Shown here: positions 25,448 to 36,931 of the stretch, piece after piece
Layout of the letters: every line of letters starts with the position of its first letter
Numbering within the stretch: position 1 is the first letter of the stretch
DNA from: Paenibacillus riograndensis SBR5
GTDB taxonomy: Bacteria; Bacillota; Bacilli; Paenibacillales; Paenibacillaceae
DNA length: 64,000 bases
Reading direction: 5' to 3'
Assembly (NCBI RefSeq): GCF_000981585.1
Contig: NZ_LN831776.1
Span: 1,565,001 to 1,629,000 of the forward strand
Notes under the pieces: model-generated
Told to the model about the DNA's origin: nothing
Database searches by the model: none
The model's input: the letters and a program-made list of their open reading frames with translations, nothing else
Program-made: the position numbers and the translations under genes

Positions 25448-27427
25448 ATGGTTCAGCAGCAGGGGATGGAACGGATTAACGTGGGGATTTTTGCCCATGT
25501 TGATGCGGGGAAGACAACAACTACGGAGCATATTCTCTATGAAAGCGGCCGCATTAAGGCGGTGGACAGTGTAGACAGCGGAACGGCGTTGACCGACTCC
25601 ATGGAGGTGGAGCGCCAGCGGGGGATTTCCGTGCGTGCGGCCTTGGCATCGTTCGAGTGGCGGGGCGTGCAGGTGAATCTGGTCGATACACCGGGCCATG
25701 TCGATTTCCTGTCCGAGGTGGAGCGGAGCTTGCGGGTGATGGACTGTGCGGTGCTTATTTTGTCGGCGGTCGAAGGTGTGCAGGCCCAGAGCGAGATGAT
25801 CTGGAACGCGCTGCGCAAGCTGGGGATTCCGACACTGGTTTTTCTGAACAAAATGGACCGGACCGGCGCAGACCCCGAAGCTGTGCTGGTTCAGGCAAGA
25901 ACGTATCTGTCCGGTGATATCCTGCCGGTCCAGCAGGCGCTGGGACAAGAACAGGAATATGCTGGTGCTGTAGATCTATGGGCAGAAGCTGCGGACCCTG
26001 CGGCGCGGATAGAGCTTTTGGAAGCCCTGGCGGAACGGGACGAGGCGCTTTTGGAGACATATATGTCGGACACTCCGCTTGATCTGACAGCCTGGAAGGA
26101 ACAGTTGAAGGCTGGAGCAGCCGCTGGCCGATGGTTCCCGCTTGTCTACGGCGTGGCCGCCAAAGGCCTTGGCATTACGCAGCTGCTGGACGCGATGACC
26201 GATTATTTTCCCCGTGCCGGCGGGAATCCGCAACTGCCGGTGTCCGGCATCGTGTACAGCATTCAGCGTGACAAAACCATGGGCCGCATGGCCTACGTCC
26301 GCCTCTATCAGGGAATGGTCCGCAACCGGGATACGGTGATGAATTATACGCAGGATGTTCAAGGCAAGGTCACACAAATCCGCAAGGTGGAAGGCGGACG
26401 CACGGAGGATGTCGGGACGCTGGAGGCCGGAGATATCGCCGTAGTCTACGGATTGTCCGGGGTAAAAATCGGCGATGTGCTGGGCGTGCCGGACGCGGTT
26501 CCGCAGGAAGCGAAGCTGGCTGTGCCGCTGCTCACCGTGCGGGTGCATTGGGATGCGGCTGTGGATGAGCATAAGGTCATCGGAGCCTTCCAGGAGCTGG
26601 CCGATGAAGATCCGCTGCTTGATACCCAGTGGCTTCAGGATGAGCGGGAGCTGCACATCAAGGTCATGGGTCCGATTCAGCTGGAAATTCTGGACAGTGT
26701 GCTGGAGAGCCGGTACGGACTGAAGGTTACCTTCGGCCAGCCGTCGGTGATCTATCGGGAGACGCCAAGCCGCGCGGGCGAAGGTTATGTCGCCTACCTG
26801 ATGCCCAAGCCGTGCTGGGCGATTCTGCGGTTCCGGATTGAACCGGGACCGCCGGGCAGCGGACTTCGCTATGAATCACTGGTCCGCAGTTCCGATCTGC
26901 TGCCGCAATATCAGAACGAAACCGCCCGCCGCGTGCCGGAGGCGTTAATGCAGGGTCTATACGGCTGGGAGGTAACCGACCTTAAGGTCACGCTAACCGA
27001 GGGGCAGCATCATGTGTGGCATACGCATCCGCTGGATTTTGCGGTGGCTACACCGATGGCCATCATGGACGGGCTGAACCGGGTCGGCACCAAGCTGCTG
27101 GAGCCGATTCTCCAGGTCCGCATTGTTGTACCCGAAGAGAACGGCGGCCGCGTCATGAACGATCTCGTACAGATGCGCGGCACCTTCGAGCCGCCCGTCC
27201 TGCAAGGCGAACGGATGATCATCGAGGGCCGGCTGCCGCTGGCAACGTCACTCGATTACCCCGTGAGCTTAAGCTCCTACACGAAGGGGCGCAGCACGTT
27301 CACTTCCTTTTTTGCCGGCTACGAGGAATGCCCTCCGGATGTCCGGGCCGAGCGCACCCGCCGGGGCGTGAACCCGCTCGATCAGGCGAGGTATATCCTG
27401 AGCGTGCGGAAGGCGCTGCAGGGGTAG
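25448..27427 (+). CDS. TetM/TetO-like ribosomal protection GTPase
   Basis: 659 residues, EF-G-like. G1 is AHVDAGKTTTTEHIL, G3 DTPGHVDFLSEVERSL, G4 NKMDRTGADP. Domains II to V follow, with 'VMGPIQLEILDSVLESRYGL' and the C-terminal EF-G domain ('EPILQVRIVVPEENGGRVMN', 'LPLATSLDYPVSLSSYTKGR'). Ribosomal protection proteins release tetracycline from the 30S A site; chromosomal members in soil bacilli may also have a general translation role. ATG 25448 follows AGGAG at 7 nt. It is a single gene on the edge of the CRISPR island; the resistance phenotype is inferred. Confidence 0.87.
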   Translation: MVQQQGMERINVGIFAHVDAGKTTTTEHILYESGRIKAVDSVDSGTALTDSMEVERQRGISVRAALASFEWRGVQVNLVDTPGHVDFLSEVERSLRVMDCAVLILSAVEGVQAQSEMIWNALRKLGIPTLVFLNKMDRTGADPEAVLVQARTYLSGDILPVQQALGQEQEYAGAVDLWAEAADPAARIELLEALAERDEALLETYMSDTPLDLTAWKEQLKAGAAAGRWFPLVYGVAAKGLGITQLLDAMTDYFPRAGGNPQLPVSGIVYSIQRDKTMGRMAYVRLYQGMVRNRDTVMNYTQDVQGKVTQIRKVEGGRTEDVGTLEAGDIAVVYGLSGVKIGDVLGVPDAVPQEAKLAVPLLTVRVHWDAAVDEHKVIGAFQELADEDPLLDTQWLQDERELHIKVMGPIQLEILDSVLESRYGLKVTFGQPSVIYRETPSRAGEGYVAYLMPKPCWAILRFRIEPGPPGSGLRYESLVRSSDLLPQYQNETARRVPEALMQGLYGWEVTDLKVTLTEGQHHVWHTHPLDFAVATPMAIMDGLNRVGTKLLEPILQVRIVVPEENGGRVMNDLVQMRGTFEPPVLQGERMIIEGRLPLATSLDYPVSLSSYTKGRSTFTSFFAGYEECPPDVRAERTRRGVNPLDQARYILSVRKALQG

Positions 27428-27584
27428 GCAGAGTGGAAAGAGAATTAGTAGGAAGAGATATTGTTTGCATGTGGCAGAATGGCATAGAATGAATTGTGTA
27501 CCAGCATGAGAGTGTTGAGAGGAACTTTTTTTAAGATAGATTGGATAAACAGCAGATAGATTGGATGTTGGGATTAAATTTGTG
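27428..27584 (+). other. Gene-free gap before leader 1
   Basis: 157 bp between the GTPase gene and the first CRISPR leader. I see no gene or clear terminator. The stretch TTGGATAAACAGCAGATAGA occurs with a repeated TAGATTGGAT. Confidence 0.5.
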
Positions 27585-27754
27585 GTGCGAATGTAAAGCG
27601 CACATGAAATCCCCGGGTCCTTCGCACCTGGATTATTACATTATTTGTATATAAAAGTTGGAATAAACATCACTGACGCTTTGTATTTAGCGTAATAAAG
27701 TGGATTTAAGAATGTTAAAAATGGATTTGTGCTGTTTTTAAGTGAGAAATCGCA
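27585..27754 (+). promoter_or_regulatory. CRISPR leader 1
   Basis: Starts GTGCGAATGTAAAGCGCACA, contains CCCCGGGTCCTTCGCACC and TTATTACATTATTTGT, and ends in an AT-rich stretch up to the first repeat. GTGCGAA pairs with TTCGCAC. Closely matches leader 2 (shared GTAATAAAGTGGATTTAAGA and GCTGTTTTTAAGTG). Confidence 0.9.
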
Positions 27755-29917
<2,163 letters not shown>

Positions 29918-30240
29918 CCTAAATCCAGTTGAAACTTAAATTTTCTTCCAAGCCGCAAAAGCATAATGTTTGAACCTTCAAATAACCCCAGATACTGCAA
30001 AGCACCAGAAGTTTGCTGCATTAGCAAAACTTTTGGTGCTTTGTTGCATCCAGCAGACTTATTCCCGTGTGAATTTCCCCGAAGAAATGAATTTTATGTA
30101 GAATCATGGAAAATTAATCTGTAAAAAATTCCATATAAATGTATAATATTGCTATGAAATAATTCTTTTAGCTCATATCCGTGCTTCTTTCTATGTTAAA
30201 AGTACTAGTCTTGTAATTAGTCAGAAATGAGGTGAAGTTC
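29918..30240 (+). other. Interval between array 1 and the cmr operon
   Basis: No gene. Holds the array 1 terminator (29999-30042) and an AT-rich promoter region with TATAAT at 30142-30147 that probably drives cmr1; no convincing -35 box is present. Confidence 0.6.
29999..30042 (+). terminator. Terminator of array 1
   Basis: AGCACCAGAAGTTTGCT pairs with AGCAAAACTTTTGGTGCT, followed by TTG. Array 3 ends in a hairpin with the same AGCACC / GGTGCT base. Confidence 0.75.
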
Positions 30241-31710
30241 ATGTTCATGGATCCTAAAAAGGAAATAAAACCTCCTACGCTGGATTTGGTAATAAAGGAC
30301 ATACAAGAATCCAGAAAAAAGGTGCCGGAAGACAGATTCAATATTACTATAGTTACTCCTATGTTTGGGGGCGGCAGTAAACCTGGATTTACGGATTCTG
30401 CTTTTCCGATTCGAAGTGCTTCAATTCGTGGCCATTTGCGATTCTGGTGGAGAGCCACGCGAGGAGCGGCATTTGAGAGTGTTACTGAACTCCGCCAGCG
30501 CGAGGTCGAAATTTTTGGGGATTCTCATTCACCCAGCAGGGTGAAGATATCGGTACATATTTTCAATAAAACAGAGCCTGAAAAGGGAAAAGAGCATTCA
30601 GCATCAATTAATAATGAGACCCCAAAAAGGACTGTTAGATTGCCGCGCTATGCAGTATTTCCATTCGACAAAAATAATCCCGGGTCTAATATGCAGCAAT
30701 TTGAATTAACAATCCGCTATACCCCACGACTTCCCAAACAGGCGGATACCTTGGAGAATGGCTCAAAGCCATTTCTTAATGTAGAGCAACTACGGAAGGA
30801 AATCACTCCTGCATTGTGGGCCTGGATTAATTTCGGTGGACTTGGAAGCAGAACCCGGCGTGGTTGCGGTAGCTTGTATTGCAAGGATTTTGCGCCAGAG
30901 CGTACGTCTACACATCCCAAGTATGAAGATTGGTTTCATGGGAAAGTTGCGGATTATGAATTGGAGCTGGATACGCAATTGGAGAAGAAGGAATGGCCTA
31001 CTCTGTCAAGGAGCGTAATTATTCAAGAATATGAAAGAGACATGATTTCAGCTTGGAACGATGTGATTAAGCTGTATCACAACTTCAGGTCGCAACCGAA
31101 CAACACGTATATTTACTCTAAACCTCCTAAATACGAACGCAGCCTATGGCCGGAAGCGGATTCGCTGCGGCGGGTTACTGGCATGTCTGAGGAAGATCAT
31201 AAAAAACCATCTCCATTTAAAAAGCAGGAGTTTTTTTCTTTTCCACGCGCACAGCTTGGACTTCCTATTATTTTCCAGTTTAAACAAGATGAATATTTAA
31301 AGAAACGATATTCAAATTTTCGAGAGCCGTATAATATGCAATTGGCACCCAAAGACAAAAGCAGGCTTGCTTCACCGCTTATTACTAAGGCGCTTGCACG
31401 TAGTGATAAACGTGGAGTGGGGATTATTGTAAAACTGAATCAGCCCCGATTATCGGAGTTGGAGTTGAAAGTAATAGAAAATAAGGAAGATAAGAGAAAA
31501 AGATCGCCCAGAGACTTTGCTCACATAGAAAGTATCGAAGAGCTTGTCGCTCACAAGCCTATTAGAGAAAAAGATATATATAAAGAACTTAGTTATCCGG
31601 GAAGTCCTATGAAGCAGGGGCAGAAGAGTGCAATTCAGGCTTTTTTAGAGAGTGAGGAGGTAAAGGAATGGAAGAGAACTTCCTACAGGCCGAACCCCAA
31701 ACAGAAGTAG
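30241..31710 (+). CDS. cmr1: Type III-B RAMP protein Cmr1
   Basis: 489 residues from ATG 30241, 5 nt after AGGTGA; GTG 30232 overlaps that site, so it was not used. Family features are 'FNITIVTPMFGGGSKPGFTD', 'PIRSASIRGHLRFWWRATRG' and the glycine-rich loop FGGLGSRTRRGCGSLYC. Cmr1 caps the 3' end of the crRNA in the Cmr effector complex. It opens an operon of seven genes with 4-43 nt overlaps or short gaps. Cmr1 is also the subunit most often lost from the complex; here it is intact. Confidence 0.92.
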   Translation: MFMDPKKEIKPPTLDLVIKDIQESRKKVPEDRFNITIVTPMFGGGSKPGFTDSAFPIRSASIRGHLRFWWRATRGAAFESVTELRQREVEIFGDSHSPSRVKISVHIFNKTEPEKGKEHSASINNETPKRTVRLPRYAVFPFDKNNPGSNMQQFELTIRYTPRLPKQADTLENGSKPFLNVEQLRKEITPALWAWINFGGLGSRTRRGCGSLYCKDFAPERTSTHPKYEDWFHGKVADYELELDTQLEKKEWPTLSRSVIIQEYERDMISAWNDVIKLYHNFRSQPNNTYIYSKPPKYERSLWPEADSLRRVTGMSEEDHKKPSPFKKQEFFSFPRAQLGLPIIFQFKQDEYLKKRYSNFREPYNMQLAPKDKSRLASPLITKALARSDKRGVGIIVKLNQPRLSELELKVIENKEDKRKRSPRDFAHIESIEELVAHKPIREKDIYKELSYPGSPMKQGQKSAIQAFLESEEVKEWKRTSYRPNPKQK

Positions 31711-33527
31711 TAATGCTCATTTCCATTGGCCCCGTTCAGGAGTTTATCGCCCAGGCGCGTAAGACGAGAGATCTGTGGTTTGGGTCTCATTTGCTGTCTG
31801 AAATTAGCAAGGAAGCTGCGCGCAGGTTAGCGGAGGCCCATAATGCCCGTATGATTTTCCCCTATATCCATAAGGAAAAGATTGCATACGGACTGGATGA
31901 TCTCAAAGTGGCTAACAAGGTGCTTGCGATTGTCCCTACTAATGATCCGAAAGCGGTAGCGCTGGATGTGAGACGAGCAGTAGTGACGAAGTGGCTGGGT
32001 TATGCAAATAAAGCTAAAGAGGAGTTAGGCAGCGGTATTATAGGACCAATGTGGGAAAGACAAGTTAAGGACTTCATCGAATTTTATGCCGTTTGGTCGG
32101 AGCTGGAAAGTGAAGAGAAATATGCAGAGGTGTTGCAGCAGACCGAACAGCTCATGGCAGCCCGTAAAACCTTGCGTGACTTTCGGCCCAACGAGCCGGC
32201 AGACCTTTTTGGTGATGATAAATCGGGCCTTGATAGCGGAAGGGAATCTGTATTGAAACCTTCCCAATATATGTCCTACGCCGGATTTGGCATCAAGCAC
32301 AAAGAAACACTAGATGCGATCTCGCTGGTCAAACGCTTGTCCCGTTTTACTGTGGATAAGAAGGAATTCAAGTCCGTATGTGATGTTGCGTTCCAACAGT
32401 TTCGAGATGAATTGGGGGCCTCAAGGAACCAGTGGATGAAGACAGCGGTGGATGAGTACTACCGGGATTTGAAGCATAAATATGGGACTGCATTAAAGCT
32501 TACCGGCAGTGACCTGCAATCCTATAAGTCCGAGATGTTCTATACCAGCAGGGTTGAAGAGGCCGTGGTAGAACTCGCTGCCGAGATGAAGAAACCGATA
32601 AATAGAGTTAAGCAACTGGAAATTACTCAAAACATCCTAACCTCACTTGAAGAATTATATGGAAAAATCCTAAAAGAACCTACTCCCTATTACGCTCTAG
32701 TTGTAGGAGATGGCGACCGCATGGGTGATGCCCTGCGCAAAATGAAGACCCCTGCAGAGCATCAGTCGTTCACTGAACACCTCTCCGGGTTTGCTTCGGA
32801 GGTAGAGCGGATTGTATTCAAAGACGATATTAAAGGACAGATGATTTACAGCGGCGGGGATGACCTGATGGCTTTGCTCCCGGTTCATCGCTGTCTGGCT
32901 GCAGCCCAAGAGATTCGGCAAGCTTTTACTAATACTATGACCCTGGCACTGCCGGATGAAGATCAGCGTCCAACATTATCTGTGGGTATAGCGATTGTAC
33001 ATATGTTTGAGCCGCTGGAAGACTCTTTGCTGATAGCGCGAGCAGCAGAGGCTCTGGCCAAGGTGCGTCGTGATGAACTGGCTATTCACTTTCAGAAGCG
33101 CAGCGGAAGTGAGGAGATGAGGGTTAGCTTGCCGTTTTCTGAGAATCCCGTGAATACTATTGTGAAATTACAATCCTTGTATAGAAATAGATACATTTCA
33201 ACTTCTTTTGCCTACGGACTAAGACAGTTGCACGCTGAGTACTTGGATTTAAAAGCACACGGGTCCCTCCAAAACGAGGGGATGGGAGAATTGCTGTACT
33301 TTGAAATTCGGCGGCTACTGTTGCTCAAAAAGCCTGAATTTAAGAGCAAGGACGAAATAATAAAAGAAGTGCTATCTGTGTTTAAAGGGTTGGAACAAAC
33401 CGATTCTGATCGTGTTAAAGACCCGTTGGTTCTCTTGAATCGTTTGGCAGAACAATGCGTTATTGCAGTAACTCTGGAGAAAGTAGGGGGAGCCTATGGA
33501 ACGAACGATACAAATTCAACCTCTTGA
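31668..33527 (+). CDS. cmr2: Cas10/Cmr2, HD-less, with an intact GGDD palm
   Basis: 619 residues. ATG 31668 overlaps cmr1 by 43 nt and has AGGAGG upstream. The protein starts almost at the first palm domain (ISIGPVQEFIAQARKTRDLW), which in full-length Cas10 follows a roughly 200-residue HD nuclease domain, so the HD domain is absent. The cyclase palm is complete: 'YYALVVGDGDRMGDALRKMK' and MIYSGGDDLMALLP. It should make cyclic oligoadenylates on target RNA binding but not cut ssDNA. The frame shows no upstream extension that could hold an HD domain. Confidence 0.93.
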   Translation: MEENFLQAEPQTEVVMLISIGPVQEFIAQARKTRDLWFGSHLLSEISKEAARRLAEAHNARMIFPYIHKEKIAYGLDDLKVANKVLAIVPTNDPKAVALDVRRAVVTKWLGYANKAKEELGSGIIGPMWERQVKDFIEFYAVWSELESEEKYAEVLQQTEQLMAARKTLRDFRPNEPADLFGDDKSGLDSGRESVLKPSQYMSYAGFGIKHKETLDAISLVKRLSRFTVDKKEFKSVCDVAFQQFRDELGASRNQWMKTAVDEYYRDLKHKYGTALKLTGSDLQSYKSEMFYTSRVEEAVVELAAEMKKPINRVKQLEITQNILTSLEELYGKILKEPTPYYALVVGDGDRMGDALRKMKTPAEHQSFTEHLSGFASEVERIVFKDDIKGQMIYSGGDDLMALLPVHRCLAAAQEIRQAFTNTMTLALPDEDQRPTLSVGIAIVHMFEPLEDSLLIARAAEALAKVRRDELAIHFQKRSGSEEMRVSLPFSENPVNTIVKLQSLYRNRYISTSFAYGLRQLHAEYLDLKAHGSLQNEGMGELLYFEIRRLLLLKKPEFKSKDEIIKEVLSVFKGLEQTDSDRVKDPLVLLNRLAEQCVIAVTLEKVGGAYGTNDTNSTS

Positions 33528-34794
33528 TCCGCTCATGATCCGGGATGGCAGGCCGTTCGGCAATACGCCTGGGGCGAGAGCACATACCTTGGGTACAGTC
33601 ACACCTGGCGTAGTAGCTGGAACCTTGCGTACCTTGATGCAAAAAAATAATACAGCGGGAACATTCGGTACAACGACTAAGGATGCGGAACGGGAGGGGA
33701 AACCCTCGACTGTGGCTAAGGTTGATATACGTGGACCGTTATATATGTTGAATGACAGATTATTTCTGCCGATGCCCTATGATTTGGATCTGTATGAGCC
33801 TGGGCTACAGGAAGATCCTGCGAGCATACATGTTAATGTAAGGCGGCCTATCGAACCAGCGAAGAATACGCCCACCCATCTTCACGGGTTCCTCGGTACC
33901 GGCAAAACCAGCCTCCATGAGGATAAGCTATGGCCGGTCTCGATGGATACGGAAATCCGGAAGCCTCTTAAGTCTGCGCCAGCTTATATCTCCGCTGAGT
34001 GGATGATTAAGTGGCTTTGCGATAATTTACAGCCCGAGCAGTGGAGTGCTGCGATAGCAGAATGGCGAAGCAAACCGGAGGATAAGGTGCATTTTATCGC
34101 TCCTTTTGTGAAGGAGGTACGTACGCATACCGCAATACAAGCGGAAACCTCAACGGTACAGGACAAAGCCCTGTTTTCTACCGAATCTCTGGTGATTCCC
34201 CCGGATGTATCGCTTATTGCCAGTGCAAGTATAGGTTCAGATGTGAAATGGGAAGGTACAATCAGCGGCATCCACTCTTTTGGCGGCAAGCGGCGGCTGG
34301 CTCATTTTCGAGAGATTGACGACCAAGAGATACAGGATAATATCTGGAAATGTCCGGAAGCCATTGCGCAGGCCGTAGCTGAGAATCCAAGATATCTGCG
34401 GATGGTGTTGGCTACTTCCGCCTATTTCTCCAAAGGATGGTTGCCGGGATGGCTGGATGGAGATTTGAGATCGACTGATAGGTTCGACAAACAACTGCAA
34501 ATAGAATTGTGTTGGGCTTGCCTGCCGCGCTGGGAAGGGATCTCGGGTTGGAGCTATCGACATAATCAGCCGAAGGCGGTAAGACGTATGGTTGCAGCAG
34601 GCAGTGTTTATTTTTTCAAGGTTATCAGTGGTGATCCGGTGGAATTTGTTCGGCGGAATTGGCTGACTTCCATGTCTGATGAGGATCGGCGCAAGGCTTT
34701 TTTTGACAAGCAGGATGGGTATGGATTGGCAACCTGGGGTGTGTGGACACCGTATGGACATCATAAAGGAATGGATAAGGGGGACATAAGATGA
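33496..34794 (+). CDS. cmr3: Type III-B RAMP protein Cmr3
   Basis: 432 residues; ATG 33496 overlaps cmr2 by 32 nt and follows GGGGGAG. Begins 'IQIQPLDPLMIRDGRPFG', the family N-terminus, and has the glycine-containing 'GTISGIHSFGGKRRLAHF' loop. Cmr3 is a Cas5-like subunit that holds the crRNA 5' handle next to Cas10. Coupled to cmr4 by a 4-nt overlap. Confidence 0.92.
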   Translation: MERTIQIQPLDPLMIRDGRPFGNTPGARAHTLGTVTPGVVAGTLRTLMQKNNTAGTFGTTTKDAEREGKPSTVAKVDIRGPLYMLNDRLFLPMPYDLDLYEPGLQEDPASIHVNVRRPIEPAKNTPTHLHGFLGTGKTSLHEDKLWPVSMDTEIRKPLKSAPAYISAEWMIKWLCDNLQPEQWSAAIAEWRSKPEDKVHFIAPFVKEVRTHTAIQAETSTVQDKALFSTESLVIPPDVSLIASASIGSDVKWEGTISGIHSFGGKRRLAHFREIDDQEIQDNIWKCPEAIAQAVAENPRYLRMVLATSAYFSKGWLPGWLDGDLRSTDRFDKQLQIELCWACLPRWEGISGWSYRHNQPKAVRRMVAAGSVYFFKVISGDPVEFVRRNWLTSMSDEDRRKAFFDKQDGYGLATWGVWTPYGHHKGMDKGDIR

Positions 34795-35720
34795 CTAACA
34801 ACAGATTGTACTATGTGCATTGTATGAGTTCAGTACATATCGGTACAGGACAAGGTGTAGGTATCATTGATATGCCGATGATTCGCGAAAAAGTGACGGA
34901 ATGGCCCTACCTGCCAGGCTCAAGCATGAAAGGGGTGCATCGGGTATTTTTCAAAAGCGGTATCCACAAGCAACCCGAGAAGTGGCTAAATAGTGCCTTT
35001 GGCAAAGCATCTAATAAAGGGACAAACTTCAATAGTGATGATGGTTTCGAATTAGACGATGGAAATGCAGGAGCGTTAGTGATGTCAGACGCCAAAATCT
35101 TGGCCTTCCCAGTGGCAAGCCGTTATGGCACATTCGCTTATGTAACTTGTCCGCTTGTACTAAAGCGCTTCAGACGGGATACGGTAGCTGCGGGCGTCGA
35201 TATGCCTGAATTCGACTGGGCAGCGCTGGAGTCTGTAGTGAATTCAGGGGTGGTCATGCTCCACACTGACAGTAAACTTGACAAGAACAACGAAGTATTT
35301 GTTGACGAATTCACCAGTGGAGCCGTGAAAGACGAAGCTTTTGCAAAATGGACAGATTGGCTGGCGGGGCAGATATTCGTGAAGGATGAACTCTCTGAGA
35401 CCATGCTCAAGGAACGGATGCTGCTTGTCTCTGATGAAGCTTTTCAGTATTTCGTTTCAATGTGCAGCGAGGTCGTGCCACGGATTCGAATTGGTCTGGA
35501 AACCGGTAGCGTGGAGCCCGGCGCGCTGTGGAATGAAGAATATTTACCGGTGGAATCCATCCTTTATGGTGTGATCTGGAGTGACGGGATTTCTGTGAAA
35601 ACACTGGAGAATCGGGGGCTGCTGGATATTTTTCCTGAGGAAGCTTTTTTGCAGATCGGGGGCAATGCCACGGTAGGTAAAGGCAGAATCCGGTGCAGAT
35701 ACGTGAAAGGGGGAGCCTGA
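34791..35720 (+). CDS. cmr4: Type III-B backbone and RNase subunit Cmr4
   Basis: 309 residues. ATG 34791 overlaps the cmr3 stop. The N-terminal 'VHIGTGQGVGIIDMPMIREK' followed by 'YLPGSSMKGVHRVFF' is the Cmr4/Cas7 signature; Asp27 of GIIDMP aligns with the Asp that cuts target RNA every 6 nt. The C-terminal GGNATVGKGRIRCRYV is the glycine-rich loop. Several copies form the backbone. Shares one base with the cmr5 start. Confidence 0.94.
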   Translation: MTNNRLYYVHCMSSVHIGTGQGVGIIDMPMIREKVTEWPYLPGSSMKGVHRVFFKSGIHKQPEKWLNSAFGKASNKGTNFNSDDGFELDDGNAGALVMSDAKILAFPVASRYGTFAYVTCPLVLKRFRRDTVAAGVDMPEFDWAALESVVNSGVVMLHTDSKLDKNNEVFVDEFTSGAVKDEAFAKWTDWLAGQIFVKDELSETMLKERMLLVSDEAFQYFVSMCSEVVPRIRIGLETGSVEPGALWNEEYLPVESILYGVIWSDGISVKTLENRGLLDIFPEEAFLQIGGNATVGKGRIRCRYVKGGA

Positions 35721-36094
35721 TGAAATCAGCAGCACATACTTATGCGGAAAAAGCGATGCAGAGCATCCGTTCAGTAGAAGCAGATCCAGACTGCAACAAT
35801 AAAGATTATGGGCGATTGTGCCTGCTATTTCCTTCGATGGTCCAAGTAAATGGATTGCGATTGACCGTGGCCTTTTTTCAGAGTAAAGGTAAATCTCAGA
35901 AGACTCTGCATCAGCGCTACCTGCAGGATTTGGCTGCGGCTGTGGGTTCTGCTGCTTGGGAAACGGGGCTAAGCACTAATGATATGATGGATTACCGCGA
36001 TCTGACCCGGCATGTGCTTCAAGCGGCAGTCTGGTTCAAACGTTATGCAGAAGCTATTCTCAAGGTGGAGGCAGCTGATGGGCTGGATAGTTAA
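35720..36094 (+). CDS. cmr5: Type III-B small subunit Cmr5
   Basis: 124 residues from ATG 35720, overlapping the cmr4 TGA by one base, with GGGGGAG upstream. All-helical small protein ('AEKAMQSIRSVEADPDCNNK', 'RLCLLFPSMVQVNGLRLTVA', 'QSKGKSQKTLHQRYLQDLAA'), typical of Cmr5, which lines the minor filament beside the target RNA. Confidence 0.9.
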   Translation: MKSAAHTYAEKAMQSIRSVEADPDCNNKDYGRLCLLFPSMVQVNGLRLTVAFFQSKGKSQKTLHQRYLQDLAAAVGSAAWETGLSTNDMMDYRDLTRHVLQAAVWFKRYAEAILKVEAADGLDS

Positions 36095-36115
36095 CCGAAG
36101 AAAGGAGGTCTTACG

Positions 36116-36931
36116 TTGAATGCGTACTTGGCAATAACCAAACAAGAAGCCTCAAACAAAGGCTCGAAGTTATACCGAGTTGTAAATGGCGATCTGCAGA
36201 ATACTAAAGGTGAATTTTACAGGCAGCTAATTAAAGAATACCAAGCGGACTGGAAGCAGTCCTGTATTTGGTATGAGCAAAGATACGAGCATTATAGCAC
36301 AAAGCTGCATGATACATTGGGGGATTCCCGGTGTATAGAGTTCGAGATGGCAAGCATTTCGCCGCTTCTAATCGGACACGGAGGGGTATCCGCACTGGAA
36401 ACCTCCCTGATGCTGCATCGCATCTATGGTGTGCCGTACATTCCAGGCAGTGCTATAAAAGGTGTTACGGCGAATTATTGTCATTGCATGCTGGGGGCGG
36501 AGAATCCTGCTTTTTTGAGTGATGGTGAATATTATGAAGCATTGTTTGGTTCACAGGATCAGGCAGGTTATATCAATTATGAAGATGCTTGGGTTACTCC
36601 TGCTACTGCTGAAAGCGCGTTGATAGATGACGTGATGACTCCACATCATCAAAACTATAATTCTATTCAATTGCAGCGAACGGATCAGCAAAAAGCCTCT
36701 GCACCGCGAGATGACGATGATCCAGTCCCGCTTCCCTTTCTCGCAGTAAATGCTTCCTTTCGCTTCCTGCTTACTTGTCCGTCAGATAGGGTAGAGAAGG
36801 AAGATGCCAGGCAGTGGCTGAACATTGCTCAGGAAATTGTGAGTCATGCTTTGCAATATGAGGGAATCGGCGGAAAAACTAATGCAGGCTATGGCCGGAT
36901 GCTTCAAGCGGACAGGAGAGAAAGGGAATGA
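36116..36931 (+). CDS. cmr6: Type III-B RAMP protein Cmr6
   Basis: 271 residues from TTG 36116 with AAAGGAGGTC upstream. Signatures: 'LIGHGGVSALETSLMLHRIY' followed by 'VPYIPGSAIKGVTANYC', and the C-terminal glycine loop 'YEGIGGKTNAGYGRM'. Cmr6 is a Cas7-like subunit near the crRNA 3' end. Overlaps the following DUF6602-like gene by 4 nt (ATGA). Confidence 0.93.
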   Translation: MNAYLAITKQEASNKGSKLYRVVNGDLQNTKGEFYRQLIKEYQADWKQSCIWYEQRYEHYSTKLHDTLGDSRCIEFEMASISPLLIGHGGVSALETSLMLHRIYGVPYIPGSAIKGVTANYCHCMLGAENPAFLSDGEYYEALFGSQDQAGYINYEDAWVTPATAESALIDDVMTPHHQNYNSIQLQRTDQQKASAPRDDDDPVPLPFLAVNASFRFLLTCPSDRVEKEDARQWLNIAQEIVSHALQYEGIGGKTNAGYGRMLQADRRERE